Source of the DNA: Mya arenaria | Lineage: Eukaryota > Mollusca > Bivalvia > Myida > Myidae | Assembly: GCF_026914265.1 (NCBI RefSeq) | Contig: NC_069129.1 | Location: 21,747,945 to 21,811,944, forward strand | Direction: 5' to 3' | DNA: 64,000 nt | Part shown: one piece after another, positions 35,480-47,715 of the stretch | Layout of the letters: every line of letters begins with the position of its first letter | Numbering within the stretch: the first letter of the stretch is position 1 | Translations under genes and position numbers: made by a program | The notes under the pieces: model-generated | What the model saw: only the letters and a program-made list of their open reading frames with translations | Databases searched by the model: none | What the model was told of the DNA's origin: nothing

Positions 35480-37440
35480 TTAGCTTTCGCTTGATTGAAT
35501 GATCGTCAATAGCAAAAAAGGAGATCTGTTGAAGTCATTTCGACATTCATAAGTTTTGAAGTTTGAATTCATGCTGATGTGAACTAAATCTTATGGGTGG
35601 AATTCTGATGTTCATGAGCTATATAGTTTCAAGCCATTGTGGTGTTTGAGACTAGCGAAGATCTAGTGAAGTCATTTTGATATTCAAGATTTTGGTATTT
35701 GAAGTCATGCTGATGATTTGAGTAGGAAGAAGTAGATCTATTGATTATTTGGATATTCATGAACTCTGTAGTCCAGTTCATGCTGGTGTTTATAAATTTC
35801 TGAGAAGTAGCTATGTAAAGTCATTCTGATATTCATGAGCTATACAGTTTGAAGTCATGCTGGTGTGTTTATGACTAACAAAGAAGTAACTCAATTTAAG
35901 TCATTTTGGTATTCATATGCTATGTCAGTTAAGCCATGCTGATGTTTTTGACTGGCTTATATATAAGCAGTATGAATAGTTGTAAGTCATAGAAAGCAGA
36001 TGGTGTCATCATTTCCATGGTTGTCATGCTGGTTACTACTGGTCACTACTACAATTACTGCTGGATAAGAAATAGATAGAAGTCAGATAAGATGGAAATC
36101 ATTCTAATATTGATGAGCTAAGTAAATGGAAATCATGCTGCGGTTAATGATTTTTTTGGAGTGGATGGAAGTTATTCTTAAATTCATGAGCCAATCAGAT
36201 GGAAAACATGCTGGGGTTAATGATTTGTTTAAGAGTGAATGGAAAGTATTCTGATATTCATGAGCCATTTAGATGGAGATTTTGTGCTTAGGTTAATGAT
36301 TTGTTTTAGAGTAGATAGAAGTTATTCTGATATTCATAAGCCATTAGTAGATAGAAATCTTGGTGGGGTTAATGATTTGTTTAAGAGTAGATAGAAGTTA
36401 TTCTGATATTCATGAGCCATTAGTAGATAGAAATCATGCTGGGGTTAATGATTTGTTTAGGAGTAGATAGAAGTTATTCTGATATTCATGAGCCAAGAAG
36501 ATGGAAATCATGCTGAGGTTAATGATTTGAGAAGATTGAAGACATTCTGATATTCATGAGCCAAATATGCTGCAATTAATTATTTGTTTAAAATAGATGG
36601 AAAGTCTTCTAATATTCATGAGCCAAGTAGATGGAAATCATGCTGGGGTTAATGATGTGTTTCGAGAAGATAGAAGACATTTTGATATTCATGAGCCAGG
36701 TAGAATGAAATTGTGTTGGGGTTAATGATTTGTTTAAGAGTAGTTGGAAGTTATTCTGATATTCATGAGCCAAGTAGATGAAATCATGCTAAGGTTAATA
36801 ATTTGTTTAGAGTAGATGTAAATCATACTGGGGCTAATGACTTAATTAGAGAAGATGAAAAGCATTCTGATTATCATGAGCCAAGATGATGGAAATTGTG
36901 CTAGGGTTAATGCTTTGTTTAGAGTACTAGATGGAAGTCATTCTGATATTTAAGAGCAAACATGAACATTGTGCTGGGGTTGATGATTTGTTTAAGAGTA
37001 GATGGAAAGTATTCTGATATTTATAAGCAAACTAGATGGAAATCATGCTGAGTTAATATCCTTTGGGTAGATGGAAGTAATTCTGATATTCATGAGCCAT
37101 TTAGATGGAAATCATGCTGGGGTTAAAAGATTTGTTTAGAGTTGATGGTAGTCATTCTGATATCTATGAGCCATGTCGATGGAAATCATGCTGGTGTTAA
37201 TGGCTTGTTTTGAGAAGATCAATGAAAGTCATTATTATACTTATGAGCCAAGTAGATGGGAATCATGCGGATTAATAATGTTTAGTGTAGATGGAAAGTA
37301 TTCTGATATTCATGAGCCAAGTAGATGGAAATCATGCTGGGGTTAAGGATTTGTTAAGAGTACATGGAATGTTTCTGATATTTATGGGCGAGGAGATGGA
37401 ATTTGTGCTGAGATATTTATGAGCTTTTGAAATATCTAAC
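35480..37440. repeat. 74-bp satellite-like array
   Basis: About 25 diverged units, typical unit near 74 bp: GTAGATGGAAATCATGCTGG, GGTTAATGATTTGTTTAAGA, then TTATTCTGATATTCATGAGC. Units before about 36000 are looser. It starts directly after the preceding hairpin-ended element. Confidence 0.85.
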
Positions 37441-37499
37441 GCCTTAAATGATTTCATTGGGATATTATGTTTTGGGACCGGATTTGGTTATTGTTAATT

Positions 37500-38955
37500 T
37501 TAATGCTGCACTGACACCTTTTTAACCAGGTTTTCACATAGTAGAACCTGGTTATTAGAATGGCGGGCGGGCGGCCGGGCGACGTCAAACTCACCTATGA
37601 AACTGAATAACTTAAGTAAGGATTGACATATCTTGAACAAACTTGGTCTATAGAAAGAGTTTACGGGTACCTTTCAAGGGATTGCGTTTGGGGTTCCTAG
37701 GGTCAAGGTCAAGGTCACTGTTACTATAAATAGAAAAACGGTTGAAACTGAATAACTTTAGTTAGGATTGACATATCTTGACCAAACTTGGTCAACAGGA
37801 AGAGTTTATGGATACCTTTCTTGGGTTTGCGTTTGGGGTCCCTAGGGTCAAGGTCAAGGTCACTGTTACTAAAAATAGAAAAACGGTTGAAACTAAATAA
37901 TTTTAGTTAGGGATGACATATCTTGACTAAACTTATTCTATAGGAAGAGTTTATGGATACCTTTTATGGGATTGCGTTTGGGGTCCCTATGTTGAAGGTC
38001 AAGGTGACTGTTACTTAAAATAGAAAAACAGTTGAAACTGAAAAACTTTAGCTAGGGTTGACATATCTTGACCAAACTTGGTCTATAGGAAGAGTTTATG
38101 GATACCTTTCATGGGATTGCTTTTGGGGCCCTAGGGTCAAGGTCACTGTTACTAAAAATAGAAAAATAGTTCAAACTGAATATCTTTAGTTAGGGTTGAC
38201 ATTTCTTGACCAAACTAGGTCTAAAGTTAGAGTTTATGGATACTTTCATGGGATTGCATTTTGGGTTCCCTAGTTTCAAGGTCAAGGTCACTGTTACTAA
38301 AAAAAGAAAAACGGTTGAAACTGAATAATTTTAGACAGGGTCTACATATCTAGACCAAACCAGGTATAAAGGAAGAGTTTATGGATACCTTTCATGGGAT
38401 TGCGTTTGGGGTCCCTAGATTCAAGGTCAAGGTCACTGTTACTAAAAATAAAAAAATGGTTGAAACTGAATAACTTAAGTTAGGGTTGACATATCTTGAC
38501 CAAACTTGGTCTATAGGAAGAGTTTATGGATACCTGTCATGGGATTGCATTTGGGGTCCCTAGGTTCAAGGTCACTGTTACTAAATATTAGAAAAACAGA
38601 CACAGGCTGAAGTTCTTCTGTCAATTCTTAAAAACCTGGTTTCGTCGCATTGCGGCGTTTCTTGTTTATTGTTTGTCTTGGAACAAGCCATTTTTTTGCA
38701 AAAATCCATGGAAACAAGTGATATAAGACTGCTGACAAAAAATTAAATCGTTTTATGCAGTTTTCTTGAACAGTTAGTAACAGTCTAAGCCATTAAACAT
38801 TAATTTTCGAACGAAAATATGCAAATCTGCGATCTGATCTTTTGTCAGCAATCTTTTATTATTGGTTTGCAGATATTTACGCAAAAATTTGCTCTTTCCA
38901 AGACAAAAAATGAACAAGTTGTATAAACAGTAAATCTATGAGAGTGCAGCTTTAA
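37500..38955. mobile_element. Palindromic MITE copy split by an inserted element
   Basis: A left end remnant (TGCTGCACTGACACCTTTTT, about 37504-37523) and the remainder (TTGTTTGTCTTGGAACAAGC onward to TGAGAGTGCAGCTTTAA ending at 38955) match the MITE at 3471-3828. The tandem-cored element 37524-38667 sits between them in a T-rich site. Part of the left arm is missing. Confidence 0.65.
37524..38667 (+). mobile_element. Tandem-cored hairpin-ended element (AACCAGGTTTT family)
   Basis: Inverted ends AACCAGGTTTT (37524-37534) and AAAACCTGGTT (38631-38641). The right end is followed by hairpin CGTCGC ATT GCGGCG (38643-38657) and tail TTTCTTGTTT. The core has about seven units of roughly 145 bp (GACATATCTTGACCAAACTT, GGAAGAGTTTATGGATACCT, TAGGGTCAAGGTCAAGGTCA). 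Confidence 0.85.
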
Positions 38956-40292
38956 AAAAACTCATTTATTATATATATAACTTTACTTATTAATAATGAT
39001 TATTTATATTTCAAGTTATTGTATATTTTGTAGACTATGGTGGTCATTATAAGAGCTGATGTCAATAGCATGCTATGGTGATTTATAAAAAATGTTTCTT
39101 GATATCATTTTAACTTAAAAACTAGAAATAAGAAATATACATGCATATCTTGATTAGTTAATGAAATTGCTATTCACTTCACCATTGTATTAACAATGCT
39201 GTTATTCATCATTATAAGTTTGAAATTAAAGCTAATTATTAACTAAAAATATGATGTTCAAGATAATTGCAGTATAAATTATTGTTGTTTAAATAAATTA
39301 TTTTATTGTTTTTCATATAAAATAATTTAATTGTTTTTCATATATAATGAATGTGACTAAAATTTTACCCAAACCCCTGTTTGTGATATGTATATTAACA
39401 AAAATATACAAAGAATATAAGATGTTCTATACACAACTCAATTTTCAAAAAATATTAGAAAAAATCATAGATTTTATCATCTGTTAGTTGATGTATTTAA
39501 GTATAATTAACATTGCAAGTAATAAATTGCGATTAAATTTTTTAATAAATAAGATTCAGTTACAACCCTATTGCGCAAATGTATTATAAAATATCTTCAA
39601 TTTTTCAGGCAAAACAGTCGTAACTGACTGTTACAACCCTTTTGCGCAAAAATAAATTTAGAAAATTCCTCAATTTTGGGTGCAAAATGGTTCTAACTGA
39701 CTGTTTTACTAATATCTCTCTTAGAAATTGAATGCAAGGTGTTATTATGATTTATTCATGAAAAGTACAAAAAATTAAATCCATAAAAAAAAGAAGTGAA
39801 AATGATAGGAACAAGGAAAATTAATCAGTTTTTATGCTCTCCTGAACATTTTTCAAAATGTCAGTTACAACCGTTTTGCGCTAAGCCCGCGATATATTTA
39901 GTTTTAACAAAAAACTTGTTCGTGCAGTATACTTGCATAATATTATTTCACTGTTTTTTTCATTACGGATATCTTGTTTCACCCTGTTTGAAATGCATAT
40001 TTGCTGCAGAATAAAACTATAAAGTTTTTCATTTGTTTGCAATGCATATCTATAAAACAAACTTTATTTCTTAATTGTGTATAGCTAAAATACAAATTGT
40101 CAAAAACAAAAATTAATAATTATTCTGAAAACAATACTGATGAGTCCTACTGAATGCAATTAAGACATTCCTAGTAATCAACAGTTTGAAACTCGGAAGA
40201 ACGAAACTAACTGTAAGTCATTGTTTAACATAGTATTAAAAACATAGTATAAAAAGAGGGTCAGTTTCCTCAGCATTCATAATCCACCTAAA
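38956..40292. other. AT-rich stretch, no gene seen; three GTTACAACC...TTGCGC motifs
   Basis: The motif GTTACAACCCTATTGCGC and near copies recur near 39557, 39632 and 39865. Nothing else recognised. Confidence 0.5.
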
Positions 40293-40540
40293 ATGGCAAA
40301 CGCGCTTGTAAACATACGGTTCATTGAGAATAGCAGAGGAGGCCAGACTTTAGTTCTAAATGCCTACAATGTACATGTACAGCCTGAAAATCAGAAAACG
40401 TGGGAACCACTACGACAATGAAGGTCCACGCACTACAAATCATGTCAAATAGCGGTTGGGAAAGTGGGAACACACCTTGAAAACGTCGTATTTCATCGAG
40501 GTTAGCTGTGATCGGTTACGATTCTTTTAACGTGGTTTAC
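40293..40540 (+). pseudogene. FLYWCH-type protein remnant, internally deleted
   Basis: An ATG at 40293 opens 42 codons to a TGA (40419-40421). The text IRFIENSRGGQTLVLNAYNV matches the start of a FLYWCH zinc finger (the 'RGG..L...GY.Y' pattern), but the cysteines and histidines that should follow are absent. In the next frame, YDNEGPRTTNHVK, a TAG, then RLGKWEHTL resembles the downstream 'RTNN..EGWH' block of FLYWCH proteins related to MULE transposases. A large internal deletion has therefore joined the beginning to a late part. Non-functional as read. Confidence 0.55.
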
Positions 40541-42318
40541 ACTTGTTTTGTTTAGATCGATTGTAATGAAAGCTGTTAGATTATAGAATCACTCTAACAC
40601 GCTCGAGTCCTTTTCCTGGCAGAAATCAGTACAAATGCAATTTGGAAGGGTGAAAGATAAGACATAGGTCATTTGCGTGACCAAATTCGAGCCTTTATGA
40701 CCCAACACCTATGTCTAAAGATAGGTATGTCAATTATCATCGAAGGAGTCCTTCAGTATCCATGTAGTATCAATCACTTTTTTTATAATTTCAAAACATT
40801 GAATTTTTTTGCAAAATAATAAAAAATACAAGGGCATTTCACAGAAGTAGTTTTTGGTTTTCCGGCATTAACCTGTATTTTTCATTGTATCATTAACACG
40901 CATCTCGGCGGCTCGTTATGATTGCCTGAACAAATACCGCAATTAAGATTTCCCTAAATCACTATTTATACCAACTTTATATTTACGATGTATAAATATT
41001 AACTTTCAAACAATACGATAATTCTTATAATACGACCCCTTGACTCAGTTGACTGAATGATTGTACTACACTTGGTCTACGTTATTAAAACAAAGGAAAG
41101 AAAAAAAAACAAGGCTTAACATAAGTTATTTATTGATGTTATAATCGTAAGTGCAAATACAAAAATATTCCAAAAAAAGTACAATGCGAATATTGCGCAA
41201 ATAAAGGGATGGCATTAAAACATAAACACATGATCAATAAATTTGAAAAGGTGTTTAAAAGGTAAATATTACATAATGATAAAATAATGCAACACTCTCA
41301 CAATGCTAAAAGATAAAGCATAAATCGCAAACGTGCAGTCTGAAACAGTTATGATTTATAGTTCTTAAGTGCCATATATATGCATTTCAAGGGTCAGTTT
41401 GACATTGAACTGGCACGATGAAGACATTTCGGAACAACACCTATTACATAAAGGTTATCAAACGGCAAGTGTCTCGCTTTTGGAATATAGCGCTAATGTT
41501 GACATAGCCTCGGGTTATGTTATTGGTCTCTCATACTTTGTATATAGTAAAAACTCGCTATGTCCAAGTCGTTGGGGCTCGGGAAATACTTCGATATATC
41601 AAACATTCGATATAACCGAAATACAAAACACGTCTAACTAAACTTATTACATTCGAAAAAAGTTCAACATAAGCAAAACATCGAGATAACAGCGTTCGAC
41701 TGTATTTACATAAGGGGTTCCTATGTATTATACTTCATATAAAGGTTAGGCGAACTTATTCATATTAACTATCCATTTGAATAGAGAACTGTATCAGCAT
41801 AATGCATAAAAAGGTAACATATTTTATATTCATAAATATTTACATACATACACTAACATAACTTATAATAAATGGTGCAGATTTACGAAGTTCACTATAA
41901 AAGCGTATATCACGAGTCGTTATAATGTCTTAAACTTGGGGCACAGATACAGAAGTAAAAATATGATTACTTTTTTACAGAACTTCGTAAAAACATTAAG
42001 AGGACGAAAAGGAGATATAGAAAACAAAATGAGTATGTTTAAAAAATCAATGTACATGTTCATAGCAAATTTAACTCAATAACATAGAGAGTGAATCAAT
42101 TATTTCCTGATCTAAATTGCCAAAAATACCTGACGACAACAAGTAATAGCAATTGAGGAGGCTGATTCCTTTAGTGAGAAGGGTTACAAAATTCGAAGCT
42201 CTCATTTTATGGGCCGATTTTGGGCGCTAATTGTAATTCGGTAAGCAAATTTGGCATATTCGTTTTATGTAACTAATGGTATTTATTTATAAATATAATT
42301 AGGATGGGATCATTTAAG
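40541..42318. other. AT-rich stretch with a pogo/Tigger-like end; no gene seen
   Basis: Around 41550-41640 the text ACTCGCTATGTCCAAGTCGT, a GGGCTCGGGAAA stretch and TTCGATATA... resemble the terminal repeats of pogo/Tigger elements. Nothing else stands out. The end of this stretch is the region 3' of the Patched-family gene. Confidence 0.4.
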
Positions 42319-45300
42319 TTACAAGTACTCTGTGTTCTCCGCTGTATCAATGAAAGCGTTATTTGTTTGACCAAATTCTGTCTCATGATGCCCATTCGCA
42401 ATCACCGTCATATCTATTTTCTTTTCTACATTTTCTGACCATGTTTCTCCTGTACTCGACCCAAAGATACTGAGAAGTGTTGGAATAAATAAACAACCGA
42501 CAAACAATGATACCACAATGCTTGAACCCAACCCTTTGAAAATGGTTATAAATACAAATGATTCATTGGTGAACATAACCATAAGGCCAAGTAATGTTGC
42601 AAACAGCGTGTTAAATAATGAGGAAGTTGTCTCGACTAATACATTATAGGTTCTGGAAGCGATATCAGTGCCTTCTGACTCCAAATACGACAGGTGACTA
42701 TAGACAATCACATTGCAAATGTAGGTTGCACCAAATATTAGAATGATTGAACAGACAGACGTGATAGAAACGTCAAGAATATTGATTAAACCAAATATTC
42801 CTACACAAGCGACAACATACCAAATACAGGTATAAACTGTAAGTAAAGGGTCTCTGCATATTAAACCCATGGACACGCAAGTCACAAGAAACTCAATTCC
42901 CATAAATACAAGTGTTTCCCAAAAGGCCTTTTGATAGGAATCAACCCAAATAAAGTTGTGGGAATAAACAAAAAATACTAGTTCACCTAGAACTGCTTCA
43001 TTGCCGATCTCCGAATGCAATTTGATAATATCTTGCTTAGGCCTAGTTTTCAGGTAAAATCGAAACGACTGGATTTGGGATCCGTCTTCGCTAAAAGCAA
43101 CGTCCTGTTTGAATTCAGGAAACATAGACAAAAAACTACGCACTGACGATGCAAAATCGTGCGATCTATTCTCGTGAACGGCGTTGATATATTTGTCAAA
43201 CCAAAAAATTGTCTCATTACTAAGAATCGCTTCCTTCGTATTAATAAATATCTCGAGGCTACTTCGCACAGATTCACAGTTTTCAACAGTGATTTCGGAT
43301 CTACGTTTTGTGGCAAAAGTTATGAAAATATGATCAGGAAAGTATTTTTCATTTAAAATATTGTAATCGTAAAAATAAGACCCTTCTTTTATGAAACTTT
43401 CATGGTAAATATCGGCTCTTGTTTGAATCGCATGGTATATTGATACTCCGAGAAAGACAACACAAATACATGTTGACAATATTTTGCAAGGCAAGGAAAG
43501 AACTGCTCGAGAGAGAAAGAATGTAGGAATCTTCTGTAACGTGCTCTGTGTGTCTCTATATGACCTAGGTGGACGGCCAGTACAGCAACACCTAAAGCAT
43601 GAACTTCTTTCTTGAACATTTTCGTCGTCGGGCAAATTAATTTTTCTGCATGTGCAGCAATGGCGGTTTGCATCGATGCGTTTTTCATGAATAACCAAAC
43701 ACCCAAGGAACATCGTCCAATGATTGATATAGGAAAAACACATTGTCACCACTGAAAAAATAAACATCATAAAGCAATTATATATCTGTTGTAACAATGG
43801 CAGTAAATGGTGCACTTTCCTTTATCTATAACACAATTCATGAAAAAAGTCGCATTGTTTAAGATGGTTCTTTTGTGATTGTGCTTTCGTCTATTGTTTA
43901 ACGCATTTAATGTAATATGACTTGATTAGTTTATGATTGTCTGGTCGGTCGCTTAATAATAGCTCAGTCATTCGTCTGCAAACCATTCATCTGACAAGTC
44001 TTATCAGATGTTTCTGCACCATAGTTTATTACTGAATTTTTTTTACTGAGTTACCTGTGTACAGGCAGACTAGTCGAGTTGACTTGTAGCTTGAGAAAAG
44101 GCCAGCAACTAAAGGTACGGTAGCGGTGATTGTTGCCGCACATACAGAAACTGTACTTTCACGGACAGTCTGTTGAATGCGAGTCTTGGCATCAGGAATG
44201 CCCGAGGTTCCAGCCAGTTTCATCAGTGTGTACTGTACATTGTTCACCTGTAAAACTAAAACAGTACCAAGGTTGCTAACTTGCTGTTGAATTGCATGGC
44301 TATCATTCAATACTGCCTTAAAACTAACGATTGATTTTGTGTTTAGATGTATTTCTGTTGAAAATGCAGATAATGGAACAGTTATGCATAGTTTTCTAGG
44401 ACCATCATCATAAGTTTCTTTGATATCGTTTTCCTTAGAAAGGTGGAAACATTCAATTGATTACAATAAATTATCACCTTTTAAAATTAAATTAAAGTAA
44501 AACTTACAAAGTGCAACTAATGGCATCACTCCAGTCATATTCGTAAAGGGAACACCGCAACCAGACAAGAGACCCCATGCGCCCATAACACTCAAAGGGG
44601 TGACAATCAGTCCCATTCTACCGACATGTGCTTGCTTGGTCAAGCAGTCGCCGCCCGAAAGAAGGAATCCGCAATATGTCATAAACACAGTAAACACTAG
44701 ACCGAAATATCGAATGTCTATGTAAGTGTCCGAATTGAGGCGATCGTAAAATGATAATGATGTGCTGAACACGAAGCCAGTATTCTCAGAGGTAAGAGTT
44801 GTCATCGTTTGAGTGAATTTATCAAGCCAAAGAGTCGATTCTGCAAGGCGCCCCTCAGTGTCCTGTCTAAGGAAGATAGACATTTTGATGTATGTATTCA
44901 AAACACGTTCTTCTTTGGTCATTGACCGAAGATTCGTCGTTGCACTCGTGTTAGTTACAACACATGTTCCATTCCAGGTTGCACAAACGCTTCTCATCCG
45001 TGCGTTTCGTTGGTACAATGTAGATGTCTCGATGCTTTCAATCCGGCTGAAAACATCTTGTACGTCACTCCAATTTAGTGGAATCGAACTGTTTTTGCTG
45101 TAAAGTATAATGTCCGCCTGCAGACTTGGTTTTATTGTGGTATGAGGTATAAAGCTCAATTCAGATTGATTCGAATACGTTTGAACAATGTCACTTTCCG
45201 TTTTTTCCGTTTGTGTATTCTCTGGTAAGTACAAATCTTTAATGTCATTGTTCAGATTTAACGACAGAAAACAAAGACCAAAAAGTGTTTGAATAATAAA

Positions 45301-45390
45301 ACTTGCCAGAACTATCGGCCATGGATTCTCGAAGACGAACGTGGACACTTTGTCGAAAAATCTGTGAAAACATGATAATTTGTATTTCAT
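42319..45390 (-). CDS. Patched domain-containing protein, paralogue without the acidic relay residues
   Basis: Minus-strand exons 45390-44508, 44255-44055 and 43751-42319 join to 838 codons plus stop, with donors GTAAGT and GTAACT and phase-1 introns. ATG at 45390 is chosen because the longer open frame starts at GTG; it gives MKYKLSCFHRFFDKV. Patched-family layout: TM1 (about 20-40), a glycosylatable extracellular loop, a sterol-sensing-like TM2-6 block (about 225-385), a cysteine cluster (near 395-420), TM7, a second loop, TM8-12 (about 635-800) and a short tail. Patched/Dispatched/NPC1 proteins move lipids using ion gradients through acidic residues in TM4 and TM10. Here the TM4 position reads FLQVNN (295-300) instead of GIGVDD, and TM10 reads TYICNV with Asn708 where the neighbour has Asp. 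No stops or frameshifts. It may be a non-transporting binding protein or use another mechanism. It lies head to tail with the intact paralogue. Confidence 0.85.
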
Positions 45391-47715
45391 TATTATTAAT
45401 TTATTGTTTTCCCGTATATCAAACACTTAAATTATTGAAACACCCGGTTTGAACTTTTGCTTAACCAAAACAGTATTCTCTCACAAATGTAAAATTATCC
45501 CACCTCGATAGAATGATTAGGCGTGTACTTTATAATTGCAGTTTTGCTCCGCCCCTTATTTGAAATGCTACCAACGGGTTGTTGATTAAATTTCACATTT
45601 TTTTTGCACGCAGACATAAGCGGGTACCAAGAAGGGAAGAAAGAAAAGAAGTATTAGGTTATTTTCTGAAATTTTGCTGATGTAACGCCTGCGCAATTTA
45701 CGATCATACACCGAAGACGTGATCGCATTGCGTATATAATTGGTTTATTGAGTTTTGTTAAAATCCCCTTCGGTTTTCGCAGTGTTTAACAATAACAGTG
45801 TTTATACCTGCTAGTTTCTAAAAACATTATAAAGATTAATGACTCATATCTATCGTCTGCAAAACAAATCGAAAATGCATGTTGCATACATGCGTTCAAA
45901 ATAGGGATGGTAACGAGTAGTAAAATTGGTACTCGAGTACCCGGACCATCTTCCGATCGAGTACTCGATTACTCGGATGACTTGAATTTGTTTTTAGGAA
46001 AGACAAGTTCGTGCACATGTATCGTTCATGTACATGTATATTGTGCGTTGACCGCCATTTTCATCTTTAAATATGAGAAATTAGCTGTAAATAAGAACTG
46101 GTTCAAAGCAAAGCAGATAAACTTCAAAGTGAATTTAAAATAAACACAAATATGCAGGCTTGAGAGCATGTATCTGAAGTAATATGGACTGTTTTAGTTC
46201 GTAGTTCGTTTGCAATGTATTCCAACATTTTTAGGATAGCTATATTATGAGTCATTCATTCTCCGAGAATATAACAAAGAACATACAAATACAACTTGTT
46301 TTTTATTTTAAATCAATGTACATGGTGAATGTTAGTTGATGTTAGTAAGAGTATTTTAATATATATCAATATGCATAACCAATGTGACAATTCTTTCCTA
46401 TCTACATTAAAACAACGCATCGACATAGCAATATCGGACAAAAATCAATGTACATGGTGAATGCTAGTTGATGTTAGTAAGAGTATTTTAATATATATCA
46501 ATGTGCATAACCAATGAAACACTTCATTCCTATCCACATAAAAACAACGCATCAAAATAGCAATATCGGACCTAGTTATTGATGTGAAAATTTGTATAGT
46601 AATTAACCAATGATTTCATTTTTATTTTAAACAAAGTAAGATAGGCAAAGCTCGTGTCGAACAGTTTTTCATAAACGAAATCCATGTTTACCATGACAAA
46701 GGCACAGAATAAGATATATTCATCCCCACTCTTCATGTATTATGTTGAATGTCTTATATGTGAGAGTATGTTTACAGTTTATTTTTCCATATTAATATAA
46801 TGATTTTAAAATAGAATTGATACCAGTGTATGTTTGTCACTATAAAGACCATGTTTGGAAAAGGCAAATCTAACCCACATAAATTTCAATTTAAATGCAG
46901 AAAACACAATAAAGGATAACATGATTGTACTAGTAATAGAAACATGTTGGATAATCAAAAATATAGACAGGTTAAAAGCCAAACTCATGTTTACAATCTC
47001 TTGAATATTTCGTACATGATGATTTTAATTTTAGTATATTAATTTTGTCATGGTTCTGTATTATTATTTTCCTTTTTTATTAAGATTTCAATGTTTTATA
47101 AAAGAAACGGCCCAACCTTTAGTTTTAAATTGTCAATAATAATAATAACAATGTGATAATTACAAAATCTTATTTACAGACGATGGCACATACATGTTTT
47201 ACAATGTGGTTTTCTATGCAAACATTTCACCATGCAATAAAAATGATCTCTAAACGTGCAAATAATTTCTACGCAAATCATACAACACGCACTCCGATAA
47301 AACAAGTGGAAAGATCATAATCAATCGACAGAAACACCCTAAAAATTCGCCTTTTACTTATTTCTTACATTATAATAACACCATTGATGTAGAAGCAATT
47401 AATTCTAATATTTCTGCTTTAATCAGGCCAAGAAAGCGATTATTCCATATTTCTGAGCATCATGCAGAGGGAGTTGTACGAATAGGTTTTCGGCGATTTA
47501 TTTCAAAACAACGTTTTTGGCAGAATTGCTATTGTGGAAGTGCTGGTCTTATTGTATTGACTTGATATACTCATAAGTATCAGTTTTATAATTGTGATTG
47601 GAGATACAAGTTACGCACACTACAAGTTATCAATAAATAGGGATTTTCTCCACTTTTCTTGATTGCGATCGACTTGAATAGAGTTTGATCATTTGTAAAT
47701 TTCCATTGTATCATT
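45391..47715. other. Intergenic AT-rich stretch between the two Patched-family genes
   Basis: Contains the 46312-46570 duplication. Near 45903-45975 the text AGGGATGGTAACGAGTAG followed by GTACTCGAGTAC looks like the end of a hAT-type element. Promoter elements of the downstream gene cannot be picked out. Confidence 0.45.
46312..46570. repeat. Tandem duplication of about 130 bp
   Basis: 46312-46440 and 46442-46570 are near-identical direct copies (AATCAATGTACATGGTGAAT; TTTTAATATATATCAAT; AACAACGCATC; AGCAATATCGGAC), differing at a few bases. Confidence 0.9.
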
